Assembly: GCA_034766995.1 (NCBI GenBank)
Contig: CM068322.1
Location: 18,001,745 to 18,065,744 of the forward strand
DNA: 64,000 bases
Direction: 5' to 3'
Origin: Acanthacorydalis orientalis
Taxonomy: Eukaryota > Arthropoda > Insecta > Megaloptera > Corydalidae
This document shows, piece after piece, positions 1-17,332 of the stretch (position 1 is the stretch's first letter; the number at the start of each line of letters is the position of its first letter). Made by a program: the position numbers and the translations under genes. A model generated the notes under the pieces. The model saw nothing but the letters and a program-made list of their open reading frames with translations. It made no database searches and had not been told where the DNA came from.

Positions 1-51
1 ATATATATATATATATATATATACCTATCCTAATATAAATCTTTTTTATAG

Positions 52-451
52 ATTTTTATTTGGGTTCACATATAACTACGATTAATAAAAAACTTAATTA
101 TTTCGATTTTTATAAAAATTTCGTCTCAAAAAATGTGCCAGTGCTAATAAAACACGGTATTGAAAACTGGCCGGCAGTTTCAAAATGGAATGCAAATTAT
201 TTTAAGTATGCAACAACATTTATTAAAAGGAACCAAAAAATAAAATTATGTTATTTTAGAGAAAAAATCGGGGCCAAAAAAATAACTGTCTCTATAACAC
301 CTAATGGCTATGCAGATGGAATAGCTTTAAATAATGCTGATAATAGGGATTACTTTGTTATGCCTGAAGAACGCGATATGACAATGTTGGAATTTTTACA
401 CCAAATTGAGTCACCTAAGTATTGAAAATAATTAAAATACACACATACATA

Positions 452-512
<61 letters not shown>

Positions 513-1573
513 TATAAATGATCACCACTAAATAATTTTGGAATTGTATGCTGATCACAATTGTTTGTAGAATATATTTTTGATAATTTCATTATTGGAA
601 TTTTTTCATTGATATTTGTATATTTTTAAAACACTAAAAAACATAAAAGTACACTTATTAATCTTAAAATAAAAATAAATTGATGTATATACCACCAAAC
701 TTTTATTTACTTTTCTGGGTTATTCATAGATAATCTATTAACACATTTTCTAGAGAAAATGAAATTTGTTATATACAAAAACAAAATTCAAACCTAACTG
801 AAGAATTTCCAGAATTGATTAAGGATGTAGAAGTAGATGTTGAATGGGCAAGTAAAGCATTTCAAAAACAGCCTGATGCTGTTAATTTTTGGATGGGTGA
901 TAAAAGGGCTACTACTAGTAGTGAGTATGTATTTATAAAAATTAATGAGTAACATTAGGGTAATTTTTTTTGATTTGAAAACATATTTTGTGATAATATT
1001 CAATTTTGAAACAAAGATTGGATTCACAATGTGTTTTAATTGAAATTGATTTGACATAACAGTATTTTTTATACACTAATTTTGTTGTATCAAACATTCA
1101 TTTTACATACACATTTTTTTTTAGTGCATAAAGATCCATATGAAAATATTTATTGTGTTATTGATGGTTATAAAGAATTCACATTAATACCACCATCTGA
1201 TTTACCTCATATTCCTTACAAAATGTATCCAGTTGGAATTTATAAACAAAATATAAATTCAAAATTTGAAATTATTCCCATGTTTGAAGATGAAGTAGAA
1301 CATTCAATAAAGAGAAAAAAAATGTTACCTTGGATAGCAATTGATCCTCTTAAACCAGACTTCAATAGATATCCTAATTTTCAAAATGCAAATATATATA
1401 AGGTCTTGGTAAATAAAGGTGATTGCTTATATTTACCCAGTTTATGGTTTCATCATGTGTCGCAAAGCCATGCTTGTATTGCTGTAAATTATTGGTATGA
1501 CATGGAATTTGATATAAAATATTGTTATTATAAATGTTTAGAAAATATTTGTAAATATGATAACAGTAATTAA
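52..1573 (+). CDS. JMJD7: JMJD7, JmjC-domain lysyl hydroxylase (5' end outside window)
   Basis: Four exons are read: 52-205, 260-418, 754-920 and 1125-1573 (TAA). All junctions are GT-AG and the phases join cleanly. JMJD7 is a 2-oxoglutarate/Fe(II) JmjC oxygenase that (3S)-hydroxylates a lysine in the DRG1/DRG2 translation-factor GTPases and is also reported to have protease activity; that is family knowledge. Visible are the YADG region, the QKQNSNL block, NFWMGD, then the HKD iron-binding motif (His 1127-1129, Asp 1133-1135). The distal iron-ligand histidine falls in LWFHHV (one of the two His at 1451-1456), followed by the family-typical [16 protein letters not shown]. Iron ligands appear intact. 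About 309 residues are visible; by comparison with human JMJD7 about 30 N-terminal residues lie off the left edge. The 206-259 intron is 54 nt with no stop, so an unspliced reading adds 18 residues absent from the family. It converges with TM9SF4. Confidence 0.93.
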
Positions 1574-2928
1574 ATATATGTACATAATATGCAATATCAG
1601 TTTTCAATTAACTTTTATTAAATAGTACATATGTACATTGCCGATAAAACAAACATCACTTAGAAAAAATTTGTTTCATAATTAAAAATAAAAAATAATA
1701 TACTTACAACTATATGTAATTATATGGAAAGTTTTTTTTTCAGTGATTAATATTAATTGTCTACATAATTATATTGAATTATATTGTATTTACCCAAAAG
1801 AAAAAATACTTATTTTATAACAAATATTTAATCTTGATTTATAAATATATTTTATTATTAACAATGAAATGCTTTCAGTTCTTTATTATCTAAGATGATC
1901 ATAAAACATTTTAATTACCTCTCGCCTTATGAATTAAAAACAATTTTTTCCTTATTTATATAAGTGATTCAATTTGGGGTTCCACATGGAAGTATTAAAA
2001 GGGGGTGTGGGGGTTAAGAAAAGTAATGTTATTTTTTATTTAGTATTTTAGTTCAATTCAATATTAAAATACAATTGAACTAAAATATTAAACAAGGGAC
2101 AACATAGTTTTTTTTAATACTTTCGTGTCGAATTCTAAGTTGAATCAATATATGTTTGTGAAGAGCACTTATTTTTCATTTACACTGTGGTTTATTTAAA
2201 GTCAGAATAATTGTGTTTTCTACATATTTTATTAATATTAATAGAACAACACATTTAATTTCAATAAATAACAAATATTAGACTAGAATTTTCATTGATT
2301 TTAATTAAGTCTTTATAGAATCTTAATATCAGTTTTCTTATCTTTTTGAATTCATACTTTTAGAACTGATCTTTTACTTGAATAAGAAATTTATTTAATA
2401 ATTGAAATTTAATATTTCATAAAAAGACAAGTATATAATTACATAACAATTATGAAAATATTGTGACTTTCTTAATGTTACGGTTGATTTCTAAATTTTA
2501 TAAACATGCTGTTTCAATTGGTATTAACTTATTAAAGTTTGTACTATAATCGAACCAAACTGTAATTACTTTATTTACAATTTGTTTATTTTTTCGAGAC
2601 AAATATTTGTATAAATTATTATTAGTATATGATTATAATTATCTTGCAGTTATTATTCAATAAATATTATATTTTCACAATTATACAACCATAATAAAAT
2701 TATTAAAATAAATATGTTGTTTGAATTGTGAATGAATATCCCTTCAAAGTTTTTTGAACAAATAACAATGCAGGTGTATGTGTATGTATATATATATATA
2801 TATATATATATACGCATACATACGCACACATAAATATTTATAATACAGACTTTTGGATAAATACAATATGTTAATAATAATTTAAAAAATGAGCGATGAA
2901 AATAGGTTCCTATAAATATTTATACCAA
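1574..2928. other. Convergent intergenic region between JMJD7 and TM9SF4
   Basis: This is AT-rich sequence holding both 3' UTRs. An AATAAA at about 1687-1692 is a plausible JMJD7 polyadenylation signal. A foldback repeat lies at 1979-2133 and a short (TA)n/(TG)n tract at 2780-2830. No other gene is seen. Confidence 0.6.
1979..2133. mobile_element. Foldback MITE-like element, family B copy 1
   Basis: The outer arms TTCCACATGGAAGTATTAAA (left) and the complement of AATACTTTCGTGTCGAA (right) are inverted relative to each other. Inside them is a tighter hairpin at 2039-2093, with TTTAGTATTTTAGTTCAA on the left and TTGAACTAAAATATTAAA on the right. A second copy with the same hairpin and the same right arm lies near 57600-57741, which makes this an interspersed family rather than chance. 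There is no coding capacity. I do not recognise a named family. Confidence 0.65.
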
Positions 2929-3365
2929 TTAATCGATTTTGACTGCACTGTAGATTTTTCGAATGAATGAATATGCTGCAAAGAAACCAATAGTGCCTGT
3001 TAACAACCAAAATGTTAAAACCATTAATCCTGTATACGACAAATAAAGTAATGTTGGAATGAATTCTGATATTTCCAGTTTTGTCACGAAATAAAATATT
3101 GAATAAGCAAAAACATATACAGCAGAACCTCCTGATACAATGAAACTTCTCCACCACCAGTGGTAATCCTACAAATACAGAACAAAATTATAATTTTTAC
3201 TAAATTTATGTAAGCAATAAATTAAAACTATGTAACTAGTGAAAAGTTTTACATATTGAATAAATATGTTTCCAAGAAAATAAATTACATAACTTATATA
3301 TTCAATTCTGATTACATATAAATACACATATTCATGAATACATGATATATGTATTTTATGTTACA

Positions 3366-3406
<41 letters not shown>

Positions 3407-5515
3407 AGGTAGATAAAGAATAAATTTGTATATACCTCTCCACACAGTTGAAAATAGACCATAACAATTGATATTTGTGAGCATGAAATAACCAATATAC
3501 AAAATACAAGAAATAAGAATCCAAATAAGTAGTAAAATTGATTTTCCCATATGGCAGTAAATATGAAAAATAATTCGATAAACACAGCACCAAATGGTAA
3601 AATTCCTGCCATTAACGTACTACAACAAAATATATTGAATTAGAAAAAAAATATCTTATTATAATTATAATTCTTACCATAGCATAGGATTCATATACCA
3701 TAACTGATCGGGTACTTGACGAGGTATTTGATTTGTTCTTACTGGATGTTGGTACGGTTGTTTTCGATATCCAAAATAATAGCCTAAATATACTAATGGC
3801 AAAGATATTCCAAACCATAGTAATAGCAATGCCATCATGGTTGAAAAAGGTACAGCTCCACTTGAATCTTTTCCCCAAATAAAAAAGTTTAAAAAGAAAC
3901 AAGTACCAAACACAATAGCTGGATACAATGTAGCAGTCAAAAAAGCAGCTCGTTTCCACTGTCTGCCTTTCATTGTTTTATAAAGTCGAGCAGAGAAATA
4001 TCCAGCAATAAGACCCATAAATACATAAAGAAATATAGCTGCTGTCATTAATGCACCACGAGAAGCAGGAGACAGCATACCCAACATGGCAAAAACTGAA
4101 AAATACATTGACTCATTTATCAGAAAATATAAAAAGATAAAGCAATATTTTTTTTAAAAAAACAACTAACAAAAAAAACTTTCTTACATATAGTAATTAA
4201 TGCCATGAAGAAAATTTGAATTCCGCTTCCAATCACTGATGCAAACAATCTAGAATGTTTAGGAGGCCGAAATACATCACCATGCACTAATTTCCAACCT
4301 GTTTCTTCTATAGCTTCATCGAATCCTTCATCAGCATTGTAACGTGCTATATCTCGACGTAACGTTCGAACCATAATCATGGTCAGTATACCTGATCCAA
4401 TTCAGAGATCAATTAAATTTTCAAATAGCAAAATACAATAATCTTGAGTATATAAATTTTCGTACCGGATAAGAAAAAGACGACTACTAAAGAATTCACA
4501 ATTGAAAACCAATGTATCTGAACATCGTTCATTCCAAGATAAATATCCCACCGAGAAGCCCAACTTACATCCGACACTTCCCATTTAACAGAATATGTAA
4601 AAAATAAAGTTGTACTTGCTTGACCGTCTACTAATTGTGGTTTTACATTATCGGGAAAACTACAGGTATCACCGTTATTAAATTTAATGTCTGAACGACT
4701 TACAGATTGAGCTTCGACTTCAAAACCGACTACACGATATGCATCTCTGAAAATATATTCAACTTACAAACGTATATAATTTTTTCTCGAGTTATACTTA
4801 CGGTGTATGCGAATGATAAAATAACTTAATATTTAAATGATTGTTGATGTAATCCTTGTTTCCCATAGTGTATCCTAAAGGATACCCATGTTCAACTTGA
4901 ACTTCTTGATTTTCAGGATTTATAAACTTTGTTGCTGCTGGTAAATTATCAACGAGCCTATAATAATAATCGCTCATATCAACATAAAAATTAATAATTT
5001 TATTCATAGATTTCCTTACAAATGAACAAAATATGCATATCGTATTCGCTCGATAACTTTCTGTGAAGTTTCAGAATTCCAATTCATAGGATCGTTAGGT
5101 GAATGACATAATAATTTGCATTCAATATTTTCGGCCATTCTTACTTCATACGGTGTGTTAACTATCCGATCACCTCTTAAAACTTCTCCTAAATTTTCAG
5201 ATTTATAAATAAAAGTCCCATTTTTTGGTACACAAAAAGGTAACGAATAATATTCATAAGGTAATTGGGTGTGAACACTGGTCATTTTAACAGCTTTTAC
5301 ATCAATTCTTTGGCCTTTCTTAAATTCAACAGGTGCAACCCCAGGTACATAAAACTGAACCGATAAGTCAATAGTGAATGCTACTATAAGTAGCAAAATT
5401 CTATATATCTGTAAATAAAAAAAATATTTGTTAGGTTAATGCTGTGTATACTTTGATTAGCATATACGCTAAAGGATAAAATAATTGTAATACTCCATCC
5501 ACTTACCCAAAACAT
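2929..5515 (-). CDS. TM9SF4: Transmembrane 9 superfamily member 4 (TM9SF4), complete
   Basis: Eight coding exons on the minus strand: 5515-5507, 5408-5020, 4957-4802, 4746-4466, 4391-4188, 4095-3678, 3619-3436 and 3168-2929. They sum to 1881 nt, 626 residues plus stop, close to human TM9SF4 (642). TM9SF4 is a nine-pass Golgi/endosome membrane protein; the family is tied to membrane-protein sorting, phagocytosis and cell adhesion. Seen here are a signal peptide ([14 protein letters not shown]...), the luminal domain with [19 protein letters not shown] and [15 protein letters not shown], the VHGDVFRPP block, then the hydrophobic C-terminal half with [25 protein letters not shown] and [11 protein letters not shown]. 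The last residues, VKID, match the KxD Golgi-retention signal of the family. The first coding exon is only three codons. The start is supported by the signal peptide it gives. All exon phases agree and no lesion is seen. Confidence 0.95.
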
Positions 5516-5929
5516 TTTTTTAAGGTGAGCATTAATTCTTTTTTACGATTTAAATTTAAAAATAATCATAAGTAAACCTAATTTGTCATAATATACTATT
5601 ATGTTAAAGCACAGAATACCAACTTATTTTATATAAACGTCATGGAAGAAAATGAACAGTTGTACAAAATTCTTCTTACCCTTATAAGAAATTCCCTATA
5701 TCTAAAAATACCGGAAATGTGTATTACATAAAAGAATGTATATATTTTCTCAAAAGTTCATATTTTAATTGAACTATATATTAGATGTATATTATATTAT
5801 CAGAGTGCTATTTACTTCAAAACAGCTTAATTTGCAAGTGTATTTTTTTAATTGAAACTTACTTTTTAATTTACTATATATATATATATATATATTTCGT
5901 ATAGAATCCTTACTAACTTTGATATTGTA

Positions 5930-6230
5930 TCAGGCCATGCAAAATTGTGTCAAACTGTCATATTAGAGGACGCAAACACAATTTTTGAGGGAAAATTTTT
6001 TTTGTCAAAATTGTTGGGGGTTTACGGTGGAAACGAACTTATGGAAATGAGTTTTTTTCGCGTGTAGAAGCGTTTTTAATCATCACGGTAAACCCATTAG
6101 GAGGATTCTTCTAATAATTCTCAATGATTTTCAAATCTCCCAAAATCAGACTTTGTTACGGAGGGGGCAGACGGAGCAACAGGGCGGGAATGCCCTCAGA
6201 CCTACCTCTGACCATGGGCCTGTATTGTAT
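5930..6230. other. Unexplained less AT-rich patch 5' of TM9SF4
   Basis: This is a 300-bp patch with G-runs, including GGAGGGGGCAGACGG near 6160. TTTACGGTGG at about 6020 and its approximate inverse CACGGTAAAC at about 6085 bracket 70 bp. It is unlike the flanking AT-rich sequence. It could be the promoter or distal 5' region of TM9SF4 or the end of an old mobile element. No coding signature or tRNA fold was recognised. Confidence 0.25.
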
Positions 6231-9200
6231 GTATGTATGTGTGTATATATATATATATATAAACATAATTTTAAAAATCAACAAAATAAAAGTTTTGTCA
6301 AAAAACTTACAAAATTTTGTTTGGTATAAAGGAACAAAATCTGCAAAAGGGGAAGAAATAATCTGCAACTTTTATTTATTTCCAAAATAATTGCAAAAAA
6401 CATACAAAATCAAATACAATATTGTAATTAATTCAGAAGCAAAAAAATCTTTAAAATGAAATAAACTGTTCAGTATATGAAAGTGATCAAAAATTAAAAC
6501 ATTTCATATATTTAAGTAAATAATACAATAGTGTATATTATAAAATTAAATAAACATTTTCCATGAACGAAATGTTTATAAAATTTGTTCACTCAACATA
6601 CGAAAACATAAATTTAATGTATATAATTACCATAGGTTATTAATACGATATTATTACTTTTAAAATATTTTGTTTTTAACACGTTGACGAACACAAAAAT
6701 GTCCAAATTTTACTCTACTGAATAAAAGATATTGTTAGATTGAATACTTATTTACACTAACAGCAGTTGAAACACTATAGACATTTCATACTATTCGTAA
6801 TAATAGAATAATTCATTTAATTTGATTCAAATACGAATTTATATTTTCAACGCCTATACAGAATCGATTTTGTATATTTCTTTGAAAAATTCATCAACAT
6901 ATCAAAATAAAATATCATACATATCAAATAAACATAGAAAAAGTATCATTTTATAGACGAATCTTTTACGCATGCAAAAAATGATATCAAATAATTTATG
7001 TCTTCATTTTTCTGTAAATGTTTTTCCTGCCAAATCAAATTATGAACCTGTTATATTTGTTTGGTATGCATATAGTGTGAAATACTACATACGTATAACG
7101 TTGAACATTAAACAATATGCGTTCATTACATTTATTTAAATAAAAAATTAAATTATTCTAAAAAATGGAGTTTTCTAATAATAAATTTAATATATAACAT
7201 ATTAACTAATTTCTTCTGTCTTCATTTCTTTACTTTAAGAATACACTGACCTTAACGAGTTGCTCTAACAGGCACGTCAAATTAAAATACAAATAATATA
7301 CAAATAATCTCACGTTAAATATCAATCAACGGAACCGTAGGCAATGTTTATCAAATTAATTTCAATTATAAATACAATCCAATTTTGGTATGTGTGAAGC
7401 AGATAAGAAATAATCTTATATACAATATCGATGTTGCATACTATTAAATATTATGTAAGAATGACGTAAATAGTTATTTATTATAGAAAAAATATATTTT
7501 TTTAATTATTTTGTACAGATTACAAAAAAATATAATTTCGTATAAAATTAAAAAAAATTGAGATAAATATGAACATTCTGAAATGTGACATAAAATCAAC
7601 AATTAAACAATTTATTATTACATTATATACTTGATTTATTTTATATGAAATAAAGGGCAATAATTTTAAGATATCAAATTACAAAAAAGATTTCAAACAA
7701 TTATAAAAGCGGAAAAGGGTGATTTATTTTAATCGTGTGTTCCGATTTATTATGCACAGTCCTGAAAAAATAGACAACTCTGAAAAGTTTGAATATTTAT
7801 TTATCTTTTAGAAAATAACTTTGAAAAAATCATTAGTAACAACTTTATGTTTTAACCCATTCCAATTAAAGAAAAACAATGATTAAGATTAATCAATCTT
7901 GGTTTCTAATCAAAATTAAATTACTTAATTCTTTTCAAATAACTGTATGCTATTTAATGGTGAGTAATTTATTTACGGTTTAATATTTACTTTTAAATCC
8001 TTAACTTTATTCGATTAAAAAAATATTATCTCATGTGAATTTCCATTATTATTTAATCACACTAAAACGAGTATAGAATTAATTCCACTGTAAGATAAAT
8101 GTACAAATTAAAAGACTGCATTGTGTCGAATAATACTCTTAACAGTTTTGTTGTAAAGAATTGAAAACAAAAAATAATTCCATTTTAATAACTATACATT
8201 AAACAATAATTTCTAAAATTAGGAATTTCATGATATTATATTGAAAATGATTATTTGATATTCATATTTATGTGAGATAAAAATCGAAAATATACATATA
8301 ATAGTTTTAATTTTGACGCACCTGATCTACAAAAATAATAAATTGTAATTACATAGGCACACTTTTATATTACATATGTTAAATGCTGATAAAAAAGAAC
8401 GTTTCTATTAAGTATTTCACTACGAAATACATGCAATCATTATAAACGTTAATATATAATCAACAATATAATTTGTTAGTTCGTATTAATGAGATTTGTA
8501 TAATGAATACAATCTTAATTATTTTATGAATGAATTGTTGTTTAATATTGTTTTAATTATTTGTTAACATTTCCGATCTATAATTGAATTTCTACAAACA
8601 TCTTGTATTATACTTATGTACTTTCTAGTAAATAATTACTTAGACCTAATTAATAATATAACCTATAAATTAATTTATAATTATACTAATGTTTAAAATG
8701 AAACATTTTCCAGTTGCAATTTCAATTCAAATCAATAATAAATAGTAGTTTTTTAACAAATTATTTTTTTTCCTGAACTCTGCTTCAATTGAAGTTTAAG
8801 ATTTTTCAAATATAAATATTAGGTGAACAAAAGAAAACTGTTTAATAGTTAACAAAATAAATAAACTATTACATTTTTTTTTGAAATAAACATTGAACCT
8901 GTAAATAAAGTAAAAGATTATATTTTATAAATATAAACTAAACTTATTTGATTCATTATTTAGAATAAATCGAATATTTAAAAATATTTCATAATTGTTT
9001 ACTTCATTTTTCGTAGGCTTGTCAAAGCAGTTCATTAATTTATTTTTAATACATCACCGTATTAACATAAAAAGAACAAGCAGTAACAAGTAACATAAGG
9101 TTAATGTCTGATGTCAATATTTAAAGAAAGTTTCGAATGTAACAAAAGTTCAAAACGTATTGTAATAAGAGATACATTGAAACAGAAATGCCTTTTTTAT

Positions 9201-9789
9201 TTTTCGAATCGCAAATAAAAATTCATATATATTTAAAGGAATTGTTTCAAGACAGAATATGATTAATATTTATTTAACAGTAGTCACTTTACTGAATGAT
9301 TAATTTGAATCAAATCAAATCGATGTTATCACATGATAGAGTATTTTAAATATATATAAAATAAAAAAAAATCCATTTTTAAAATTCAAATATTTGCAGT
9401 TTGTTATACTATAAGAAAAAAATGATAAATATGTGTGTTAATAATTGACTAGATTTGATGTAATCTAATCATGAAAAATTGTTCAAAAATACTGGAAAGA
9501 AATATAGAAGTGTTAAGTTTTTAATTTTAATCAGTTTTCTTTGCAAAAAATGGTGGTTGCAATTGCAGAAATTAAAATATTTTACTATAATTAAAAAAAT
9601 GAACAGAAATGACGATATTTTTAAATCACAAAATGTTTAAAGAAGATAATAGGAATTAATTTGTAAAATCAAATAACACGTGATTAATTCTAGATTAAAA
9701 TAGATGAAGAAATGAATTAGTACATATGTAAAACAATTTTTGAAAAGTTTAAACTGAACACGTTAATAGAATTTCGAATTGACTAAATT

Positions 9790-9945
9790 CACTTTCACAA
9801 ATGAATTATTCATTTCTTAACAATGCAAAAACTTTTTGATAAAACTGTTTAATAATTGGTTCCTGATGATTTCGATTGTTGCTTATGCGCATTTCGATGG
9901 CGATGCCATCCTCCGTAGAGCACTAAGGTACAGAAGAAATGATAT
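9790..9945 (+). mobile_element. Foldback MITE family A, copy 1 (left arm)
   Basis: It starts with the terminal motif CTTTCACAAATGAATTATT and contains the family core TATGCGCATTTCGATGGC (about 9884-9901) followed by GATGCCATC and CACTAAGGTACAG. The right arm is not clear, so the right limit is approximate. Confidence 0.65.
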
Positions 9946-11092
9946 TTTGACTATTTTCTACAATTTTAAAATGTAAATTTATACATTGTGTTAATTAAAT
10001 TATTAACACAAATATATTATATTCTGTAGTCAATAACTATCGTTTTGCAACAAAATATACACGTTTCTACAATACCTCTTTTTTAAAAAGTTGTCAAAAT
10101 TGATGGCTATACAGAATATATTTAATTTGAATGTATATAAGTTAGTTTAAATATAAAATTATATAAAATAAACTATTTTAACATAAATAAAAGACTGCCT
10201 TATATTTTATGTTATATAAGGAATGTGACTGCATCCTGGAAAATATTTTAAATATTCTTTTAATTAATTTATCTTACCATATATTCTATATAACAATAAG
10301 TAAATATGTTGTAGATATAAAATAAGATTGAATGTAATCGAACATTAAAATAATTAAAGTAATTATTTCTTTATTGTTAAATAGATATTCTTTCGCTTAC
10401 TAGTGATTTTATTCTATTTAATTTATTCATCATTTTATTTAATTATCATTATTGTTCAATAACAAGTTAGGAAAGCAGTTACACTTTTGCTTAAATATAA
10501 TTAACACTTAATTGTATTATCATTATTATAAAATGTAGTTTCATAGAATTAATAATTAATACTAGTATTAATAATTTTGTTTCTCGAGAGAAATGAATAT
10601 ATGTATATATATATATATATATATAAACGAAAAAAATACTTCAAATAGTCACTAAAAAATTAAAGTTTACATCATGACTGAAATAAAATATAGTTTGTTT
10701 TATTTGTCGTTCAAGGACGAATTTGTCAAGTTGTTAAAACAAATTGTTTATATTAAAAATATATAAACCTGTACAATTCATATAAAAACTGTTTTTTTTT
10801 TCTGTACAAAGTCTTCGAATTCATTTGTACTGCCTTCATTATGAGCGGCTACACTAACTCAGTATTTATAGAATCGATACCAAAATGATATTCCAATTTT
10901 ACACTAGTTAAATTAATTAATATTCGTAAGGAACACTCTTTCAATTTATTTTGAAAATATTAATTTCTACCATTAAGCAATTCAACGATCTTTTATTGTA
11001 GAGACTATTAGTTCAGTTACTAAATTAATTTTATTGCTTGTAATAAAAAATCAATGTTTTTAGTGCAAAGCTAATACACGATATATGTATAT

Positions 11093-11101
<9 letters not shown>

Positions 11102-11168
<67 letters not shown>

Positions 11169-11219
11169 ATATATAAATATATATATTATATATGTATATA
11201 TGTATATATATATATATAC

Positions 11220-11289
<70 letters not shown>
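11102..11289. repeat. Long (TA)n microsatellite 3' of mib1
   Basis: Almost 190 bp of TA dinucleotides with a few interruptions (ATTTAT, TGTATA). It lies about 105 bp beyond the mib1 stop codon on the transcribed side. It produces long Tyr-Ile pseudo-ORFs in both orientations. Confidence 0.95.
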
Positions 11290-11292
<3 letters not shown>

Positions 11293-11323
11293 TAAATATA
11301 AACTTGAACACGTACTGCATAAA

Positions 11324-11329
11324 TTTATT
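11324..11329 (-). terminator. Candidate mib1 polyadenylation signal
   Basis: AATAAA on the minus strand, 66 nt after the mib1 stop and just before the (TA)n array. It is well placed, but such hexamers are common in this AT-rich DNA. Confidence 0.4.
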
Positions 11330-11394
11330 TAAAATAATAATACATGTTAAGTATCAATTTGAGGTTAGAACAAGCATCGTGCAAACTTATGTTT

Positions 11395-15604
<4,210 letters not shown>

Positions 15605-16959
15605 CTGAAAGAATAAAAGAAAATATATAAGTATTTAAGTGCTTATGAGATCTTTAATGTTGAAAATTGTTATAAAATTTTTAATGTAATAATTCTTTTT
15701 TATGGATTCAAGACAAAAAATAAAAAAAAATATATAAAAAAGAATTAATTGAAAATTATAAAATTGCAAATTCTGTAAAATTTATTTCTTTAGGAAAACT
15801 AAAATTTTATTTTCATAATTTAAGATTATTAACACGAAATTGGTTTCGAACCTTAAGTATAATTAAAAGTGGATTTTTTTTCTAAACGATACTTCTTATA
15901 ATATCACTGAAAATGGTTGATTTGAAATTTATATAATGTTATAGATAGTTATAGTTGTTGATTAGATATTAATACAAAAAACACAAAAGTAAATGTAAAA
16001 AATCCAGATACACTATTTATTAATTCTTAAAATAACATGATATTTTTCTAAAAAAAAAAAACTATACTCTTTTATTTATGTAACATTTTTTTTACGTGTA
16101 AACCAGTTTCTGGTTAAGGATCATAAAAATATCAAATAAATTCATTCAATATTTTTTTAGAACTAATAACGCTTCATAACGATTTATTTAAAGAAATATG
16201 ATCTAATATAAATGCTTCTTTGATATAATTCATGTAATTTAAATATTTTAACTAAAAATAAATAACTGACTTAACTTAAATTAACTGACCTTCGATAATA
16301 TTTGTAAAAGAATTGGTATCGTTTTCTTTTTTTTAAAAAAAAAGAGAATTTACTTACAATTTAATTCATTTATTATTTTTTATATTTTTCGATATTTCTA
16401 TATTCATTTCAATAATTTCAAATACAAGGAGGATTGTAGTTCGTTAAATATCTGAGATAATTTGTGTTCAATCAAAAGATTACATTACCATAAGGCAAAA
16501 CAGGAATTCATAAAGAAATGATTGGCAGCTCCATGTGTCAAATATTTGGCAATGTTTATTTCAAATAACATTTTTAGCACATCAGAGAAGTCGGAGATTT
16601 CAATTATAACTTTCATGATATTCGATGAAGAAAATAAAAGTAATTTATAAACATTTATTTTGAAGTTTGATTGAAAGAGATGCTTTTTATACGATTTTTA
16701 ACAGTAGTTGATATTCTTTTTAAAAAAATCCTTATTTAACGATATTCTATTGTACCTAAATGTAATGTATAAAGAAGAAAACGTATTTGGTAGAAAAATG
16801 GAACCTTGAGGCGACTGCACCAAATAATCAGTTGTTCCAGCTGTTGAGATATTCATAAAAAGAATATAGGAATGAAGTATAAATGGAATATATGCCAAAC
16901 AATTAATGTTCTACTTTTGAAACACAATTTCAAAGAAGTTTTAAAGGCGAATGGCAAAG

Positions 16960-17110
16960 TGAATAGCGTTTATTATTGCTGACAAAATTAGTGGCGATGA
17001 CCCCAAAGGGGCAGGGCGAGACCCCGCCGACAATATTCATCCGGCGCACGCACTCTTCAATGAATTACTAAACAAACAGTCGCCTTATGTGTGTAGTCAT
17101 GCTCAACAAT
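16960..17110. promoter_or_regulatory. GC-rich island 1.4 kb upstream of the first visible mib1 exon
   Basis: This short GC-rich stretch contains GATGACCCCAAAGGGG and CCGGCGCACGCACTC in otherwise AT-rich DNA. It shows no open frame, splice pattern or RNA fold that I recognise. It is listed because its base composition differs sharply from the flanks; a regulatory role is only a possibility. Confidence 0.2.
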
Positions 17111-17284
17111 AATTCCAATTTCTTTCAATGAAACCCATACATTGTCGACACATTTTATGAGAACGCGAATTTGATTACAGAAGAAATGTTTGTTGTTATT
17201 GTTTTCAATTGATATAATGTTTTGTGCTCTAAAACATTGTTTTTAATCACAAAATGTGTTACTAATATAAACAATTCATACGTT

Positions 17285-17332
<48 letters not shown>

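Larger units (their letters stand above)
5516..11394. other. Intergenic region between TM9SF4 and mib1
   Basis: The region holds the TM9SF4 5' flank and the mib1 3' flank. An out-of-frame ATG at 5532-5530 (minus) precedes the TM9SF4 start by 17 nt and would form a short overlapping uORF if the transcript includes it. Sequence is very AT-rich with short (TA)n tracts at 5876-5895, 6243-6260 and 10605-10624. There is a less AT-rich patch at 5930-6230, a MITE arm at 9790-9945 and a long (TA)n array at 11102-11289. Apparent reading frames rich in Tyr-Ile are the translated TA repeat and are not genes. Confidence 0.55.

Noticed and set aside
4402..4584. Minus-strand 60-residue frame inside TM9SF4
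   Set aside because: It is a shadow of the true TM9SF4 exon 4 (4746-4466) in another frame that runs into the intron.
4961..5007. Extending TM9SF4 exon 3 upstream to include SDYYYR
   Set aside because: Starting at 4957 after TATAG gives correct phase and the family-like FVHLLVDNLP. The longer version inserts extra residues not seen in TM9SF4.
16500..16640. Minus-strand frame containing NIAKYLTHGAANHFF as an upstream mib1 ankyrin exon
   Set aside because: It looks faintly ankyrin-like but does not match Mind bomb at that position, and the flanking splice sites are not convincing.
16698..16898. 66-residue minus-strand ORF
   Set aside because: No domain, no splice context, and composition like the surrounding AT-rich DNA.
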